Source of the DNA: RHLJ01 sp965247355 | GTDB lineage: Bacteria > Bacteroidota > Rhodothermia > Balneolales > Balneolaceae | Length of the DNA stretch: 64,000 bases | Assembly (NCBI GenBank): GCA_965247355.1 | Contig: OZ252011.1 | Location: forward strand, 806,001 to 870,000 | Direction: 5' to 3' | Part shown: positions 18,639 through 28,006 of the stretch, in pieces | How the letters are laid out: each line of letters starts with the position of its first letter | How positions within the stretch are numbered: the stretch's first letter is position 1 | Program-made: the position numbers and the translations under genes | The notes under the pieces: generated by a model | What the model was told of the DNA's origin: nothing | The model's database searches: none | The model's input: the letters and a program-made list of their open reading frames with translations, nothing else

Positions 18639-19751
18639 TTAGTCCTCAAGTAAATTTTCTTCTCTTAGAATCTCCTCTTTTAATGAGGCATATTTCTTAA
18701 TGATTTTCGCGCGCGTATCCACTACAACAGTTGAAGCAATTTTATCATGAATGCCTTGTCGGTTTGAATCCCAGTATATTTGAGCAAAACCTAATAAACC
18801 GGTAGCGATACCTGCTGCATAACCTCCAAAACGTTCAAAAGAGTAGAGCAGACCTATAGGTTTATTGTTGAGACGAACAACACGAAGATTAAGTAATCTT
18901 TTACCTAGTGTTTGTCCACGGAAGAAAGCAGTGCAGAGAACGAAATAAATTCCGATCCACCCAATACTTAAACCAAAGTCTTCTGCAGTTGCTTTCAGAC
19001 TTCTTAAAAACCCAGGGTTTTCAACCTTCTCCGTTAATTCTTCATTTTCATCTGTAAGTCTATCAACCCGGTCATCAAGCTTGTTAATCTCTATATCTTT
19101 TTCAGCAAGTTCGACAGAGGCCAAAATCGGAGCCATTTGCTCTCGCAAGCTATCAATACCGGTAGAATCATTATTGTTGATTGCAGCTCCAAGGTTTCTG
19201 AGATTCTGAATAAAATCATCTTCAAAAAGTCGTTGGGGAAGTACATCTGGATTTCTTTTAACTCCTGTTAGTTGATTCTCCAGATCCAGCGCTATGCCTT
19301 CTAATTGATCTTCTATATCTAATGAATCATTTGTACTGAGTTCAGTTATCTGGTTTGCAAATGAACCCCAATCAATATTATCTGTTGAGCCTGTTACAAC
19401 TTCTCCATCAGGAGTATTATATGTGACTACTCCCGAGTCTAAGCCTTCTTCATTTTTGGTAACATTAAGGGTAAGTGCGAAAACTAAAATTGAAACAAAC
19501 GCTGCCGTTCCATATCGGAATAAATTTTTCCACCATACGCTACCACGAGTACGGATAGCAAGCCAAAAGAAAAGAATACTTGCTGAGGATGCAAGAAAAA
19601 ATGCACCAAGAGCAGTAAGGATAGATGCAATCAATAAATCTAAAAGTAGAGCAAATAACCTTCTTCGTGGACTTGCTAACGGTAATCCCAGCAAATCTGG
19701 ATGAACTTCAAAGGCAAAAGGTGTTATAATTTGTTTAGGGTCGTTGATCAT
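18639..19751 (-). CDS. RDD-family membrane protein with coiled-coil insertion
   Basis: From ATG 19751 (a TTG 15 bases upstream is less likely) about 370 residues. ASPRRRLFALLLDLLI near 27 starts the RDD domain, with two membrane segments (about 32-60 and 83-100). A soluble insert of about 150 residues (about 103-255) ends in a coiled coil (INKLDDRVDRLTDENEELTEKVE). The second half of the RDD domain follows (GQTLGKRLLNLRVVRL, FERFGGYAAGIATG, then DSNRQGIHDKIASTVVV). RDD proteins have been linked to ion transport; nothing here fixes the function. The long charged insert between the RDD helices is unusual. Confidence 0.85.
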   Translation of the reverse strand: MINDPKQIITPFAFEVHPDLLGLPLASPRRRLFALLLDLLIASILTALGAFFLASSASILFFWLAIRTRGSVWWKNLFRYGTAAFVSILVFALTLNVTKNEEGLDSGVVTYNTPDGEVVTGSTDNIDWGSFANQITELSTNDSLDIEDQLEGIALDLENQLTGVKRNPDVLPQRLFEDDFIQNLRNLGAAINNNDSTGIDSLREQMAPILASVELAEKDIEINKLDDRVDRLTDENEELTEKVENPGFLRSLKATAEDFGLSIGWIGIYFVLCTAFFRGQTLGKRLLNLRVVRLNNKPIGLLYSFERFGGYAAGIATGLLGFAQIYWDSNRQGIHDKIASTVVVDTRAKIIKKYASLKEEILREENLLED

Positions 19752-19784
19752 CCTAAAGTTTAGCAAACAATTTACTTCCGTGAA

Positions 19785-19821
19785 ATAAAAAAGAGCCGCA
19801 ATAAATATTACGACTCTTTTT
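19785..19821 (-). terminator. Terminator after the small lipoprotein gene
   Basis: An A-rich left arm with GAG.CG pairs with CG.CTC and a T-rich right arm around an AT-rich loop; flanking A and T runs make it bidirectional. It ends 18 bases past the lipoprotein stop. Confidence 0.6.
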
Positions 19822-19839
19822 GATCATCTATGGGTAAAA

Positions 19840-20346
19840 CTAGTCTTCGAATGTTAGGTTGTAAGCATCTACAACAGCTTCATAATTGGTATAATCGAGT
19901 CCTTTACTTTTTAGGAGTAGAGTAGGAGGGATGGCAACTATTCGGAGAACATCTCCATCAAAAAGGTTTTCATTTGCTTCGTTATTATCTGGAACCTCGC
20001 CCTCCACAATTAAATCGAAATTATCGATATCAAACGAATAGCGTAATACAACTATATCATCTTCAAATGGTGTGGTTAAAGGAAGAGCATGCCAATTGGT
20101 TGTGTTCTGAAATCGGATGTAGCCCAGAACAAGACCATAATCTACCGTTTCCTCATCAAGAATATTCCAACCATATGAAGCAATCGATACGAACTCATCA
20201 TCAACTCCAAAATCAACATCGGAATCGATCTCTATGGTGGCGGAGTATACTTCACTGCCGGCAGGTCCACGTGGTCCGGTTGGGCCAACACATGATGCAG
20301 TTAAAATTCCAATAAATAGTGCGATGAACGTTTTTGAAGTTTTCAT
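19840..20346 (-). CDS. Small lipoprotein with collagen-like GPTGPRGPAG start
   Basis: 168 residues. The SpII signal peptide ends with Cys19 (TASC). Directly after the cysteine come three collagen-like Gly-Pro-X triplets (GPTGPRGPAG), then an acidic all-beta domain with no recognised family. The same lipobox plus short GP-repeat layout is common in small Bacteroidota lipoproteins of unknown role. The ATG has an upstream GAGG at suitable spacing. It is divergent from the DUF151 gene across 220 bases in which no further gene is visible. Confidence 0.75.
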   Translation of the reverse strand: MKTSKTFIALFIGILTASCVGPTGPRGPAGSEVYSATIEIDSDVDFGVDDEFVSIASYGWNILDEETVDYGLVLGYIRFQNTTNWHALPLTTPFEDDIVVLRYSFDIDNFDLIVEGEVPDNNEANENLFDGDVLRIVAIPPTLLLKSKGLDYTNYEAVVDAYNLTFED

Positions 20347-20566
20347 GTCTGCCTCGTTAGTTTTTGATTAAGGTCTGTGCTTATGATAGTTCTCACAGAG
20401 CTTAGCATATATCACATGTTTGGGTTAGGCAATTGATGCGATGACAATTAACATCGACAATAAAAAAAGATTAGAACGGACAGCTTAGTATGTCAGTTCA
20501 AAGTTTAAGACTTAAATAAATTTCAGTACATTTAAGCTTAATGATTAAAGCAAATCAGGAATTGGA

Positions 20567-21142
20567 TTGAGCAAGATATTAATGGAAATTTTGGGGCTTT
20601 CAACAAGTCCAAGTAGTGGTGGTGCTTATGCTTTAATTTTATCTGAAGCAAAAGGATCCAGAAGGCTTCCAATTATAATAGGTTCATCCGAAGCTCAGGC
20701 AATAGCATTAGAGCTTGAGAACATTAAACCACCCCGCCCGATGACTCATGATCTGCTCAAAAATGTAATATTAAATTTTGAGTCTACCATTAAAGAAGTG
20801 ATAATAAGTGACCTTGCAGAAGGTACATTTTATGCGCGGATAATTTTTGAAAGGGGAGATCAGTTGCATGAGGTTGATGCAAGACCCAGTGATGCTATTG
20901 CTCTTGCAGTTAGGTTCGGATGTTCAATTTACACTACTGAAAATGTACTAAGCGAAGCTGGAATAATTACAGAAACTGAGTCTGCTTCTGCTGTTAAAAC
21001 TTCAAAATCCACTGATTCGACCGGGAATGAAGAATTATCAAAATTGGAAAAGCTTGAGCAAGATCTGCACACAGCTATAGAAACAGAAAATTATGAAAAA
21101 GCGGCTAAACTTCGCGATCAAATCCAAAAAATGAAGGGCTAA
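20567..21142 (+). CDS. Bifunctional nuclease family protein (DUF151) with UVR motif
   Basis: 191 residues. The N-terminal DUF151 domain (about 1-135) shows GAYALILSEAKGSRRLPIIIG and EVDARPSDAIALAVR, the family hallmarks. A Ser/Thr-rich linker leads to a UVR motif (about 158-190, LEQDLHTAIETENYEKAAKL), as in UvrB/UvrC interaction motifs. Related proteins have been described as RNase/DNase. The start is TTG 20567, with AGGA six bases upstream; an in-frame ATG at 20582 is the alternative. It leads a plus-strand run with bshC. Confidence 0.88.
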   Translation: MSKILMEILGLSTSPSSGGAYALILSEAKGSRRLPIIIGSSEAQAIALELENIKPPRPMTHDLLKNVILNFESTIKEVIISDLAEGTFYARIIFERGDQLHEVDARPSDAIALAVRFGCSIYTTENVLSEAGIITETESASAVKTSKSTDSTGNEELSKLEKLEQDLHTAIETENYEKAAKLRDQIQKMKG

Positions 21143-21145
21143 CCC

Positions 21146-22756
21146 GTGACCGAAGATCACTGTTCATTTCAACAACTTCCGTTTTCAAAATTATTTAATA
21201 CGTATATCTCTGAATATTCTAAGCTGAAGGATTTCTATACTGCTAATCCTTTTGATGAAAATCAGGTAAAAGACAGAGTAGAGCGTGTTGCTCAGCCTGA
21301 ATCAAAGGAAGCGTTTGTTCAAGCTCTTAAAGAATATCATCAATATTTGGGAATAATTGATTCCCAGCAGTCCCAAATGGAGAAGTTTTCAAAAGACGGG
21401 GCTCTTGCTTTTGTAACCGGACAACAATTAGGTGTTTATGGTGGGCCTCTATTTACTATCTATAAAACAATTACAACGATCTTGTTAGCCCGGAAATGGG
21501 AAAAAAAACTTAGTACACCGGTAGTCCCTGTGTTTTGGCTCGCTGATGAAGATCATGATTTTGAAGAGATAGCATCGATTGGAATACCGGACTACGATGA
21601 GTTTAAAAAAATTGGATTAATTGATGAAGGAAATACTCAACCTGTTTCAGTTCAGGAAATAAAAGAAACAATTAAGGAATTTGAATCTTCAGTAAGAAGC
21701 GAATTACCTGATACTGATTTTTCGGAAAAACTATTTTCACTTTTAAATGAGTTTTATCAGCCAGGCAAAACTCATGTTCAGGCTTTTGCTCAACTGATGA
21801 ATTCTTTGTTTGCAGATGAGGGCTTATTGATTGTTGGTAGTAACTTTGATTCTATCAAAGAACTGAGCAAAAAGGTCTTTAAAACTTCAGTACGTGATGC
21901 TGATGGCATTTTTAAGGCACTGGATAAAAAAAGTACGGAGATCGAAGAGAATTTCCATCGGCAGGTAGTAGTAGGAGAATCTAATCTCTTCTATATCGAT
22001 CCAAAAGAAGGCAGATTGAAACTCGAACGTTCGAATGGAGACTGGATAGCTGGGGATTTAAAAGTAAGTGAAGAGAAACTGCTTTCGATGATTGAAGCAA
22101 ACCCACAAAATTTTTCTCCTAATGTTTTTTTAAGGCCGGTTTTGCAGGATGTTTTACTACCAACAATTGGGTATGTAGCAGGACCTGGAGAACTAGCTTA
22201 TTATGGTCAAATGAAGGATTTATATCCGTTTTTTGATCTTGAAATGCCAGTCATTTTTCCACGACTTAGTATTTCACTTATCGAAAGTGGTATAGAAAGA
22301 ATTATGGAAAAGCTGCCATTTGCAATGTGCAGCTATAATCAGCGAATCGAGGATTTGGAAGCTGCATATGTTGATCAAACCAATTCGAAAGATATTGAAG
22401 GGGTTTTCGCAGAGTGGAAAAAATCCATCAATGAGATTGCTGAAAAGCCCGGAGCATTCATAAAGGATATAGATCCAACGCTGGAAGGGACTTCGGGTAA
22501 AGTTGTGGCTGGTTTCTCGAACGAGCTGGACAAGCTAAAAGGGAAAGTTTACAGATCTATCAAACAACAGGAACAGACTCAGCTTAATCGAATCTCAAAG
22601 ATAAAGTCTCAGCTGTTCCCGGATGGATTGCAGGAGCGTTCGGTAAGTCCGGTTTACTTTATGAATAAATACGGACTTGATATCTGGCAAAATCTACTTA
22701 ACGATTTTGAAAAGGAAGAGCTGGATCTTTCTGTTCATCATATTGTCAGTTTATAA
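21146..22756 (+). CDS. bshC: Bacillithiol biosynthesis cysteine-adding enzyme BshC
   Basis: The last step of bacillithiol synthesis: addition of cysteine to GlcN-malate. 536 residues, the normal length. Recognised by FVTGQQLGVYGGPLFTIYKT near 92-111 and PVFWLADEDHDFEEI near 130-145, plus a C-terminal coiled coil (about 455-500). GTG start with AAGGG just upstream. It shares TAATG with the next gene. Bacillithiol would be the low-molecular-weight thiol of this organism; bshA and bshB are not in the window. Confidence 0.93.
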   Translation: MTEDHCSFQQLPFSKLFNTYISEYSKLKDFYTANPFDENQVKDRVERVAQPESKEAFVQALKEYHQYLGIIDSQQSQMEKFSKDGALAFVTGQQLGVYGGPLFTIYKTITTILLARKWEKKLSTPVVPVFWLADEDHDFEEIASIGIPDYDEFKKIGLIDEGNTQPVSVQEIKETIKEFESSVRSELPDTDFSEKLFSLLNEFYQPGKTHVQAFAQLMNSLFADEGLLIVGSNFDSIKELSKKVFKTSVRDADGIFKALDKKSTEIEENFHRQVVVGESNLFYIDPKEGRLKLERSNGDWIAGDLKVSEEKLLSMIEANPQNFSPNVFLRPVLQDVLLPTIGYVAGPGELAYYGQMKDLYPFFDLEMPVIFPRLSISLIESGIERIMEKLPFAMCSYNQRIEDLEAAYVDQTNSKDIEGVFAEWKKSINEIAEKPGAFIKDIDPTLEGTSGKVVAGFSNELDKLKGKVYRSIKQQEQTQLNRISKIKSQLFPDGLQERSVSPVYFMNKYGLDIWQNLLNDFEKEELDLSVHHIVSL

Positions 22757-23331
22757 TGATTTCCGTTTCTGAACAAAAAGCTTTGCTCAGAAAACAAATG
22801 ATTGCAAAAAGGCAATCACTTTCAAAGAAAGAGTGGAAGAATAAGAGTGAACAAATAGTGAAGATAATTCTTTCCAGCTCAGAACTTGAGAATTCAAATA
22901 TCATTCATTGCTTTATATCTATGAATGAAAGGTTTGAAGTTGATACTCATGGTTTAGTCAAAAAAATTTTAGACCTGGGAAAAACGGTAGTTGTCCCTGT
23001 AACAAATTTCAATGATGGCACTTTATCACATTCACTATTGAATTCATTTGATGAACTAACTCCAAATAAATGGGGAGTACTTGAACCAAAAGTATTAAGA
23101 CCCATTACCATCGAAAAGATTGATCTTGTTCTTGTACCATTATTAGCAGCAGACAGAGCTGGAAACAGGCTAGGATATGGAAAAGGTTTTTACGATCGCT
23201 TTTTAGCTAACATAAAAGCTTCTTCGTTTGGCTTACTTTTTGAAGAGTTTGTCCTGGAAAAAATCCCAACAGATTCTTTTGATAGAAAATTAAATGGGTT
23301 AATTTCAGAAAAAGGGCTTAGCTACTCGTAA
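22756..23331 (+). CDS. 5-formyltetrahydrofolate cyclo-ligase
   Basis: ATP-dependent conversion of 5-formyl-THF to 5,10-methenyl-THF (EC 6.3.3.2). 191 residues. The N-terminal K-x-x-L-R-K pattern (KALLRKQMIAKR) and the signature LAADRAGNRLGYGKGFYDRF near 133-152 are typical. Start overlaps the bshC stop by one base. Confidence 0.93.
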   Translation: MISVSEQKALLRKQMIAKRQSLSKKEWKNKSEQIVKIILSSSELENSNIIHCFISMNERFEVDTHGLVKKILDLGKTVVVPVTNFNDGTLSHSLLNSFDELTPNKWGVLEPKVLRPITIEKIDLVLVPLLAADRAGNRLGYGKGFYDRFLANIKASSFGLLFEEFVLEKIPTDSFDRKLNGLISEKGLSYS

Positions 23332-23374
23332 CAATCACTTAATACCTTCGTAGCAGCATTGCGGAGGAAATAAA

Positions 23375-24115
23375 ATGGCTGAAAAATTTAGACAAAAAAC
23401 TGCATCAAAAACCGGTACTGCGTCATTGGAGTTTGACGACTTTGAACTTCAAAATACGATGCAGAATTTTCTTAAGGAAGAACCTAAAGAAACAGGGAAA
23501 GGTATTTGGAACTTTGCAACCATATCAGGGATGGTAATGCTCTTTCTTGGAGTTTCATTCTTGTTACAATGGGTAGGACTCTCATTCGGTGAAGGGTTAG
23601 ATGCATTTCTGGAAGGAGCAATTTCTTCGATGCCTCTAATTGGCGGTGCATTGGTTACCCTGATTGGATTCGGCTTTTTTGTTGGCGACAGAAAAAGAGA
23701 AAAAAGAGCGTCAAGACAAGAAAAAAAGAGAAAAAGGGCCAAAGCTAGTTCTGCAAAAAAGCGAATGGATGATGTACATGGATCTGAGTTCACCGGATCT
23801 AAAACCAGAAGCAGTTTGAGAAATGATCTGGATTCTGACTTTACTTCAAGCTCCAGTTCTGCAAATTTTGAAGATTTCGCAATGGGTTCATATGGCTATC
23901 GCTCAAAACGTTTAATGAAGTCTCGCTCGGATAAGAAATGGGCAGGTGTTTGTGGTGGATTAGCTAAATATTTTGGAATCAGTTCTACTGTAGTCCGATT
24001 CATTTTTGTAGCAGCTTTCTTTATGGGATACGGAGCAAGTTTATTAATCTATTTTGGATTATCACTTGCAATGCCGAAAGAGCCTGTCGAACTTATGGAT
24101 GATTTCGATTTTTAA
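23375..24115 (+). CDS. PspC-domain membrane protein
   Basis: 246 residues. An N-terminal cytoplasmic region is followed by two membrane segments (about 50-68 and 83-103), a highly basic stretch (KREKRASRQEKKRKRAKAS), a Ser-rich linker, and a C-terminal PspC domain (about 184-243; WAGVCGGLAKYFGI is its signature) with another membrane hairpin. PspC domains sense envelope stress or partner with Psp proteins. A strong ribosome-binding site (GGAGG, 23361-23365) precedes the ATG. Confidence 0.88.
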   Translation: MAEKFRQKTASKTGTASLEFDDFELQNTMQNFLKEEPKETGKGIWNFATISGMVMLFLGVSFLLQWVGLSFGEGLDAFLEGAISSMPLIGGALVTLIGFGFFVGDRKREKRASRQEKKRKRAKASSAKKRMDDVHGSEFTGSKTRSSLRNDLDSDFTSSSSSANFEDFAMGSYGYRSKRLMKSRSDKKWAGVCGGLAKYFGISSTVVRFIFVAAFFMGYGASLLIYFGLSLAMPKEPVELMDDFDF

Positions 24116-24129
24116 TTCATCCGGCATAC

Positions 24130-24735
24130 ATGCTAATTACATTTGAGGGGATTGATGGGAGTGGGAAATCTACTCAAATCTCTTTATTAAAAGACAAATT
24201 AACTTCTTTAGGGTATACTGTTAAAGTATTTCGTGAACCTGGTGGTACGCTACTTTCAGAAGAAATAAGAGAGCTTTTACTTAATACAGATCTTGAAATT
24301 GATTCGGTAACAGAGCTCTTACTATTTTCTTCAGCGCGCTCTCAATTGATGGCTGAAGAAGTGTTACCTGCACTGAAAAGAGAAGAAATCGTCATTCTTG
24401 ATCGGTTTTATGATTCTACTACAGCTTATCAGGGATATGGCAGAAAAAGCCTCCCACTAGATCAAATACAGCAGATTAACAATATAGCTTCACATGGAAG
24501 GACTCCCGATTTAACTTTTTACCTAAGACTCTCATTGGATGCGTCTAATCAAAGACGTGCACATCTAAACAAAGACAGAATGGAAAGAGCCGGTGACCAG
24601 TTCTTTGAAAATGTAATTAGAGGTTTTGATGAACTTGCAAAGAAAGAAGAGCGATTTATTGTAGTTGAAGCATCAAAAACAATTGAAGAGATTCACGAAA
24701 AAATTGTTGATACAGTTTATTCAAAGATGAAATAA
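24130..24735 (+). CDS. tmk: Thymidylate kinase
   Basis: Phosphorylates dTMP to dTDP (EC 2.7.4.9). 201 residues. P-loop GIDGSGKST at about 7-15, the DR(Y/F/H) motif as DRFYDSTTAYQGYGR, and a LID region around QRRAHLNKDRME. Standard length. ATG lies 14 bases after the PspC gene stop. Confidence 0.96.
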   Translation: MLITFEGIDGSGKSTQISLLKDKLTSLGYTVKVFREPGGTLLSEEIRELLLNTDLEIDSVTELLLFSSARSQLMAEEVLPALKREEIVILDRFYDSTTAYQGYGRKSLPLDQIQQINNIASHGRTPDLTFYLRLSLDASNQRRAHLNKDRMERAGDQFFENVIRGFDELAKKEERFIVVEASKTIEEIHEKIVDTVYSKMK

Positions 24736-24905
24736 GTGCTTATTAACAGCCACAAAAAAAGATTTTATTTTTTTATGGTGAATGATCATTGAGGCTTAAT
24801 CATATTATCCGTATTTTAGAACAATATGGATGAATCCTTCCTGTTTCCAAGAAAACTGGTTCATCACAGTTAAATTCCAACGATTATAACATCCTAAAAT
24901 CTATT

Positions 24906-25373
24906 ATGGCGCACGAAAGAATCGAGATTGATTTGCCTCTAGCTAAAGTTTACGAGCTACTTAGTAATCCTGTTGACTTCCCAAAGTTTTTAGAGCGTAT
25001 CGACTCAGTAGAAAGAATTAATTCTCAAACCTTTGAGTACAAGACTACTATTGGAAATGAAGAGTTTGTTTGGACTACCAATCTAATCGACAACCTCCGA
25101 AACACTCGTTTTGCATGGATCACAATCAATGGTAATCTAAACCAAACCGGAACCATTCGTTTTACTCCACTTGATAACGGTACTCGAACCAGAGTTGAGT
25201 TTTCTTTAGACTACCGAACTTTTTTCGGTGATCCTACGGAAGAGCTTGGTGTTTTTATTGAAGAATCAGCAGCTCAATTAGTGAAAGATCTGGAGAAATT
25301 TAAAGATCTAGCTGAGTCTGGTACTTTTAAAGAAGAGCAAGCTGAAGTTTCGGAAGAAGAAGTAACAGCTTAA
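24906..25373 (+). CDS. SRPBCC (START-like) family protein
   Basis: 155 residues. The start (HERIEIDLPLAKVYELLSNPVDFPKFL) and the pattern of beta strands up to a long C-terminal helix fit a polyketide-cyclase/dehydrase-type SRPBCC lipid-binding fold. The tail is acidic. Neither ligand nor pathway can be read from the sequence. It stands alone: 170 bases separate it from tmk and a strong terminator follows. Confidence 0.82.
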   Translation: MAHERIEIDLPLAKVYELLSNPVDFPKFLERIDSVERINSQTFEYKTTIGNEEFVWTTNLIDNLRNTRFAWITINGNLNQTGTIRFTPLDNGTRTRVEFSLDYRTFFGDPTEELGVFIEESAAQLVKDLEKFKDLAESGTFKEEQAEVSEEEVTA

Positions 25374-25401
25374 GCTTTACATTATTTATTTACTTATTGT
25401 T

Positions 25402-25431
25402 AATGCGCATCATCTGATGCGCATTTTTTTT
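25402..25431 (+). terminator. Strong Rho-independent terminator
   Basis: A perfect 10-bp stem ATGCGCATCA/TGATGCGCAT (25403-25412 with 25415-25424) with a 2-base apex and a run of eight Ts. It separates the SRPBCC gene from aroE. Confidence 0.93.
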
Positions 25432-25445
25432 GCCTAAAAATTATT

Positions 25446-26297
25446 ATGACGTTTACAAAGTTCAAACAATCTGAAAAAAGTAACTCTCCACATTACTTAT
25501 TAATTGGAAATCCGGTTAACCATAGTGTTTCTCCTTTAATGCACAATACCGCATTAAAACAGCATGAAATTGACGCTGAATACCATGCAGTAGCCGTAGC
25601 AATGAGTGAAATCCCATCCCTTGCAGCTCATTTTAATGACCCAAATTTTCTTGGAGCAAATATTACCATCCCTCATAAAGAGAACTTCATGGAAGTTGTA
25701 GATGAATTTACTCCAGAGGCAGAAGTAATTGGTGCGATTAATACTCTAATAAAACAGAATGGAAAACTAATAGGTCATAACACGGATTCCTATGGATTTC
25801 AGGTACCGCTTGAAGAACATTTAGAAGAAATAGAACCTGATCGGGCCATTATATTTGGATCTGGTGGTGCTACGAAAGCTATAGTTTATGCATTAAATGA
25901 TTTGGGTTTTGAGGAAGTGGTTATGGTATCCCGAAGACCAGATCGATATTCAGATTCAAGTGATCTAATTACCTGTGGTTATGATTTCTGGGCTGACTAT
26001 GCTGATGAAACTTCTTTGATAATAAATGCTACGCCATTGGGCATGATTCCAAATACTGAAGCTTCTCCAATAAAAGATGATGAAAAAGAATTATTGGAAG
26101 GAAAGCTTTGTTACGATATCGTATATAATCCGAAAGAGACTAAATTTTTAAAACAAGCGATAAGCGTAGGCGGTATTCCAATTGGTGGAATAGACATGTT
26201 AATTCATCAAGGAGCAAAATCCTTCCAACTTTGGACAGGAAAAGAATTTCCGATTGGGCTTATTAAAATGAAACTGGATGACATCTTCCCACATTGA
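25446..26297 (+). CDS. aroE: Shikimate dehydrogenase
   Basis: NADPH-dependent reduction of 3-dehydroshikimate (EC 1.1.1.25), supplying chorismate, the precursor of the tryptophan pathway encoded further right. 283 residues. Shikimate-site residues SVSP (27-30), catalytic Lys78 (PHKEN) and Asp114 (GHNTDSYG), the Rossmann motif GSGGATKA, and the C-terminal GIDMLIHQGAKSFQLW are all present. The 3' end overlaps pgeF by 20 bases. Confidence 0.96.
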   Translation: MTFTKFKQSEKSNSPHYLLIGNPVNHSVSPLMHNTALKQHEIDAEYHAVAVAMSEIPSLAAHFNDPNFLGANITIPHKENFMEVVDEFTPEAEVIGAINTLIKQNGKLIGHNTDSYGFQVPLEEHLEEIEPDRAIIFGSGGATKAIVYALNDLGFEEVVMVSRRPDRYSDSSDLITCGYDFWADYADETSLIINATPLGMIPNTEASPIKDDEKELLEGKLCYDIVYNPKETKFLKQAISVGGIPIGGIDMLIHQGAKSFQLWTGKEFPIGLIKMKLDDIFPH

Positions 26298-27039
26298 CTT
26301 TATCAGGCCAGAGAAATTAAATGATGCCAGGATATTTTCCTGGTTTACCCTGAAGAACGCTCATCTAAATGAGGAAGAACAGCAAATTCCCGGTTTAAAT
26401 GTTGGATTTAATTCCAACGAGAAACAAGAAATATTACTACATAATTTAAATCTCGTTTCTTCTGAGATACGAATGAAGCCATCCAACCTGGCACTAGCTG
26501 AACAGGTACATAAAACAAATGTACAAGTGATTACTGAGGGAGGAATTTACCCTGAAACAGATGCTTTTGTGTCAAACACTCCTGGAACAGCATTAGGAAT
26601 TCAGGTAGCAGATTGCGGAGCAATTTTATTCGGAGATTCAGTAAATCAGGTAATTGGCGCTGCTCATGCAGGATGGAGAGGTGCAGTTGATCGAATTGTT
26701 CCTAAAACTATCGAAAAGATGCTTGAATTAGGTGCAGAGCTTAAAAATATAAAAGTGTTTATCAGTCCATGCATAGCAAAGCACAATTTTGAAGTAGGGG
26801 ACGAAGTTGCTGAGAAATTTGCAGATCATTTGGTTGACAGAGAACATTACGAAAAGCCTCATGTTGACTTAAAGGGGTTAATCGAGGATCAATTGTTAGA
26901 ACTTGGTATTGCTAAAAAGCATATCGAAATTGACGAACGCTGTACTATCGATCATGAAGATCTTTTTTACTCATACCGACGAGAGAAAGAGAAAAGCGGA
27001 CGTATGGTTGGAATCATTAAACTGAACAAGTTGAAGTGA
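26278..27039 (+). CDS. pgeF: Peptidoglycan editing factor PgeF / YfiH-type laccase-domain protein
   Basis: 253 residues of the Cu-oxidase_4 (YfiH, LACC1-like) family. The metal-site motifs are EQVHKT (about 80), QVADCGAILF (about 105) and GAAHAGWRGAV (about 125). E. coli PgeF removes mis-incorporated amino acids from peptidoglycan precursors, and related proteins act as purine nucleoside phosphorylases; which applies here is not visible. ATG 26278 overlaps aroE by 20 bases. Confidence 0.92.
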   Translation: MTSSHIDFIRPEKLNDARIFSWFTLKNAHLNEEEQQIPGLNVGFNSNEKQEILLHNLNLVSSEIRMKPSNLALAEQVHKTNVQVITEGGIYPETDAFVSNTPGTALGIQVADCGAILFGDSVNQVIGAAHAGWRGAVDRIVPKTIEKMLELGAELKNIKVFISPCIAKHNFEVGDEVAEKFADHLVDREHYEKPHVDLKGLIEDQLLELGIAKKHIEIDERCTIDHEDLFYSYRREKEKSGRMVGIIKLNKLK

Positions 27040-27935
27040 GAGTTAGTTACTGTCCCGAGTACTATGCCACCATTCCTGATGAGCATATATTCCCAATGAA
27101 GAAATTTCAAGGGCTTTATACTTACCTGATTGATAACCATATCATTAATAAAGGAAATGTGATTCCACCCCCAATGGTGGAGATTTCGAATCTTATTACT
27201 ACCCATACTCATAGATATGCTTCTGCGGTTTGGGAAGGAAATCTTACAAAAAAAGAAGTAAGAAGAATGGGTTTGCCCTGGAGTAAAAGTCTCGCTATCA
27301 GATCAAGACATGCAGTGCAGGGAACAATCAATGCAGCATTAATGGCTCTACAGGATGGTATTTCAGGGAATTTAGCAGGTGGGACTCACCATGCTATGCC
27401 GGATCACGGGGAAGGTTTTTGTGTTTTCAATGATGTGGCAGTTGCTATTAAAGTTCTTAAGCGAGCTAAATGGATCAATAAAGTGTTAGTAATCGACTGT
27501 GATGTCCATCAGGGAAATGGAACGGCGCATATTTTTGCTAATGATCCTGAAGTATTTACTTTCTCCATTCATGGGGAAAAGAATTATCCCTTTGTTAAGC
27601 CACCTTCTGATTTAGATATTGGTTTACCTGATAAAACAGCAGACTCAGAATATCATAAAATATTGATCTCAGCGTTAGATCAGATCCTTGGTTCTTTCGA
27701 TCCGGATCTTGTCTTCTATTTAGGTGGGATTGATCCTTTGGAGACAGATCACTTTGGAAGATTATCCCTCACACTCAACGGTTTAAGGGAAAGGGACAGA
27801 ATTGTAATTGAGACTATTACAAAGAAAGATGTTCCGCTTACACTTTTACTTTCAGGTGGATATGCTCCAACATTGAACGAAACAGTGATCGCCCATGCAC
27901 AAATGTTTGAGATTGCAAAAGAACTCAGTTATTGA
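27036..27935 (+). CDS. Histone deacetylase-fold (class II / AcuC-like) enzyme
   Basis: 299 residues of the HDAC/acetylpolyamine amidohydrolase family. Active-site motifs: GGTHHA with His118 and His119, zinc ligands Asp156 and His158 in DCDVHQGNGTA, a third metal Asp in GGIDPLETDHFG, and the transition-state Tyr in LSGGYAPT. Bacterial members deacetylate small molecules or proteins; the substrate is unknown. GTG start, overlapping the pgeF stop by four bases (GTGA), so it belongs to the aroE-pgeF-dxr run. Confidence 0.92.
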   Translation: MRVSYCPEYYATIPDEHIFPMKKFQGLYTYLIDNHIINKGNVIPPPMVEISNLITTHTHRYASAVWEGNLTKKEVRRMGLPWSKSLAIRSRHAVQGTINAALMALQDGISGNLAGGTHHAMPDHGEGFCVFNDVAVAIKVLKRAKWINKVLVIDCDVHQGNGTAHIFANDPEVFTFSIHGEKNYPFVKPPSDLDIGLPDKTADSEYHKILISALDQILGSFDPDLVFYLGGIDPLETDHFGRLSLTLNGLRERDRIVIETITKKDVPLTLLLSGGYAPTLNETVIAHAQMFEIAKELSY

Positions 27936-28006
27936 AATTCTTTTCTAAGAAACCTGAAATAAGTTCAAAGAAATTCTACCTTAACAGTTCACAAAAAAGA
28001 AGAGAT

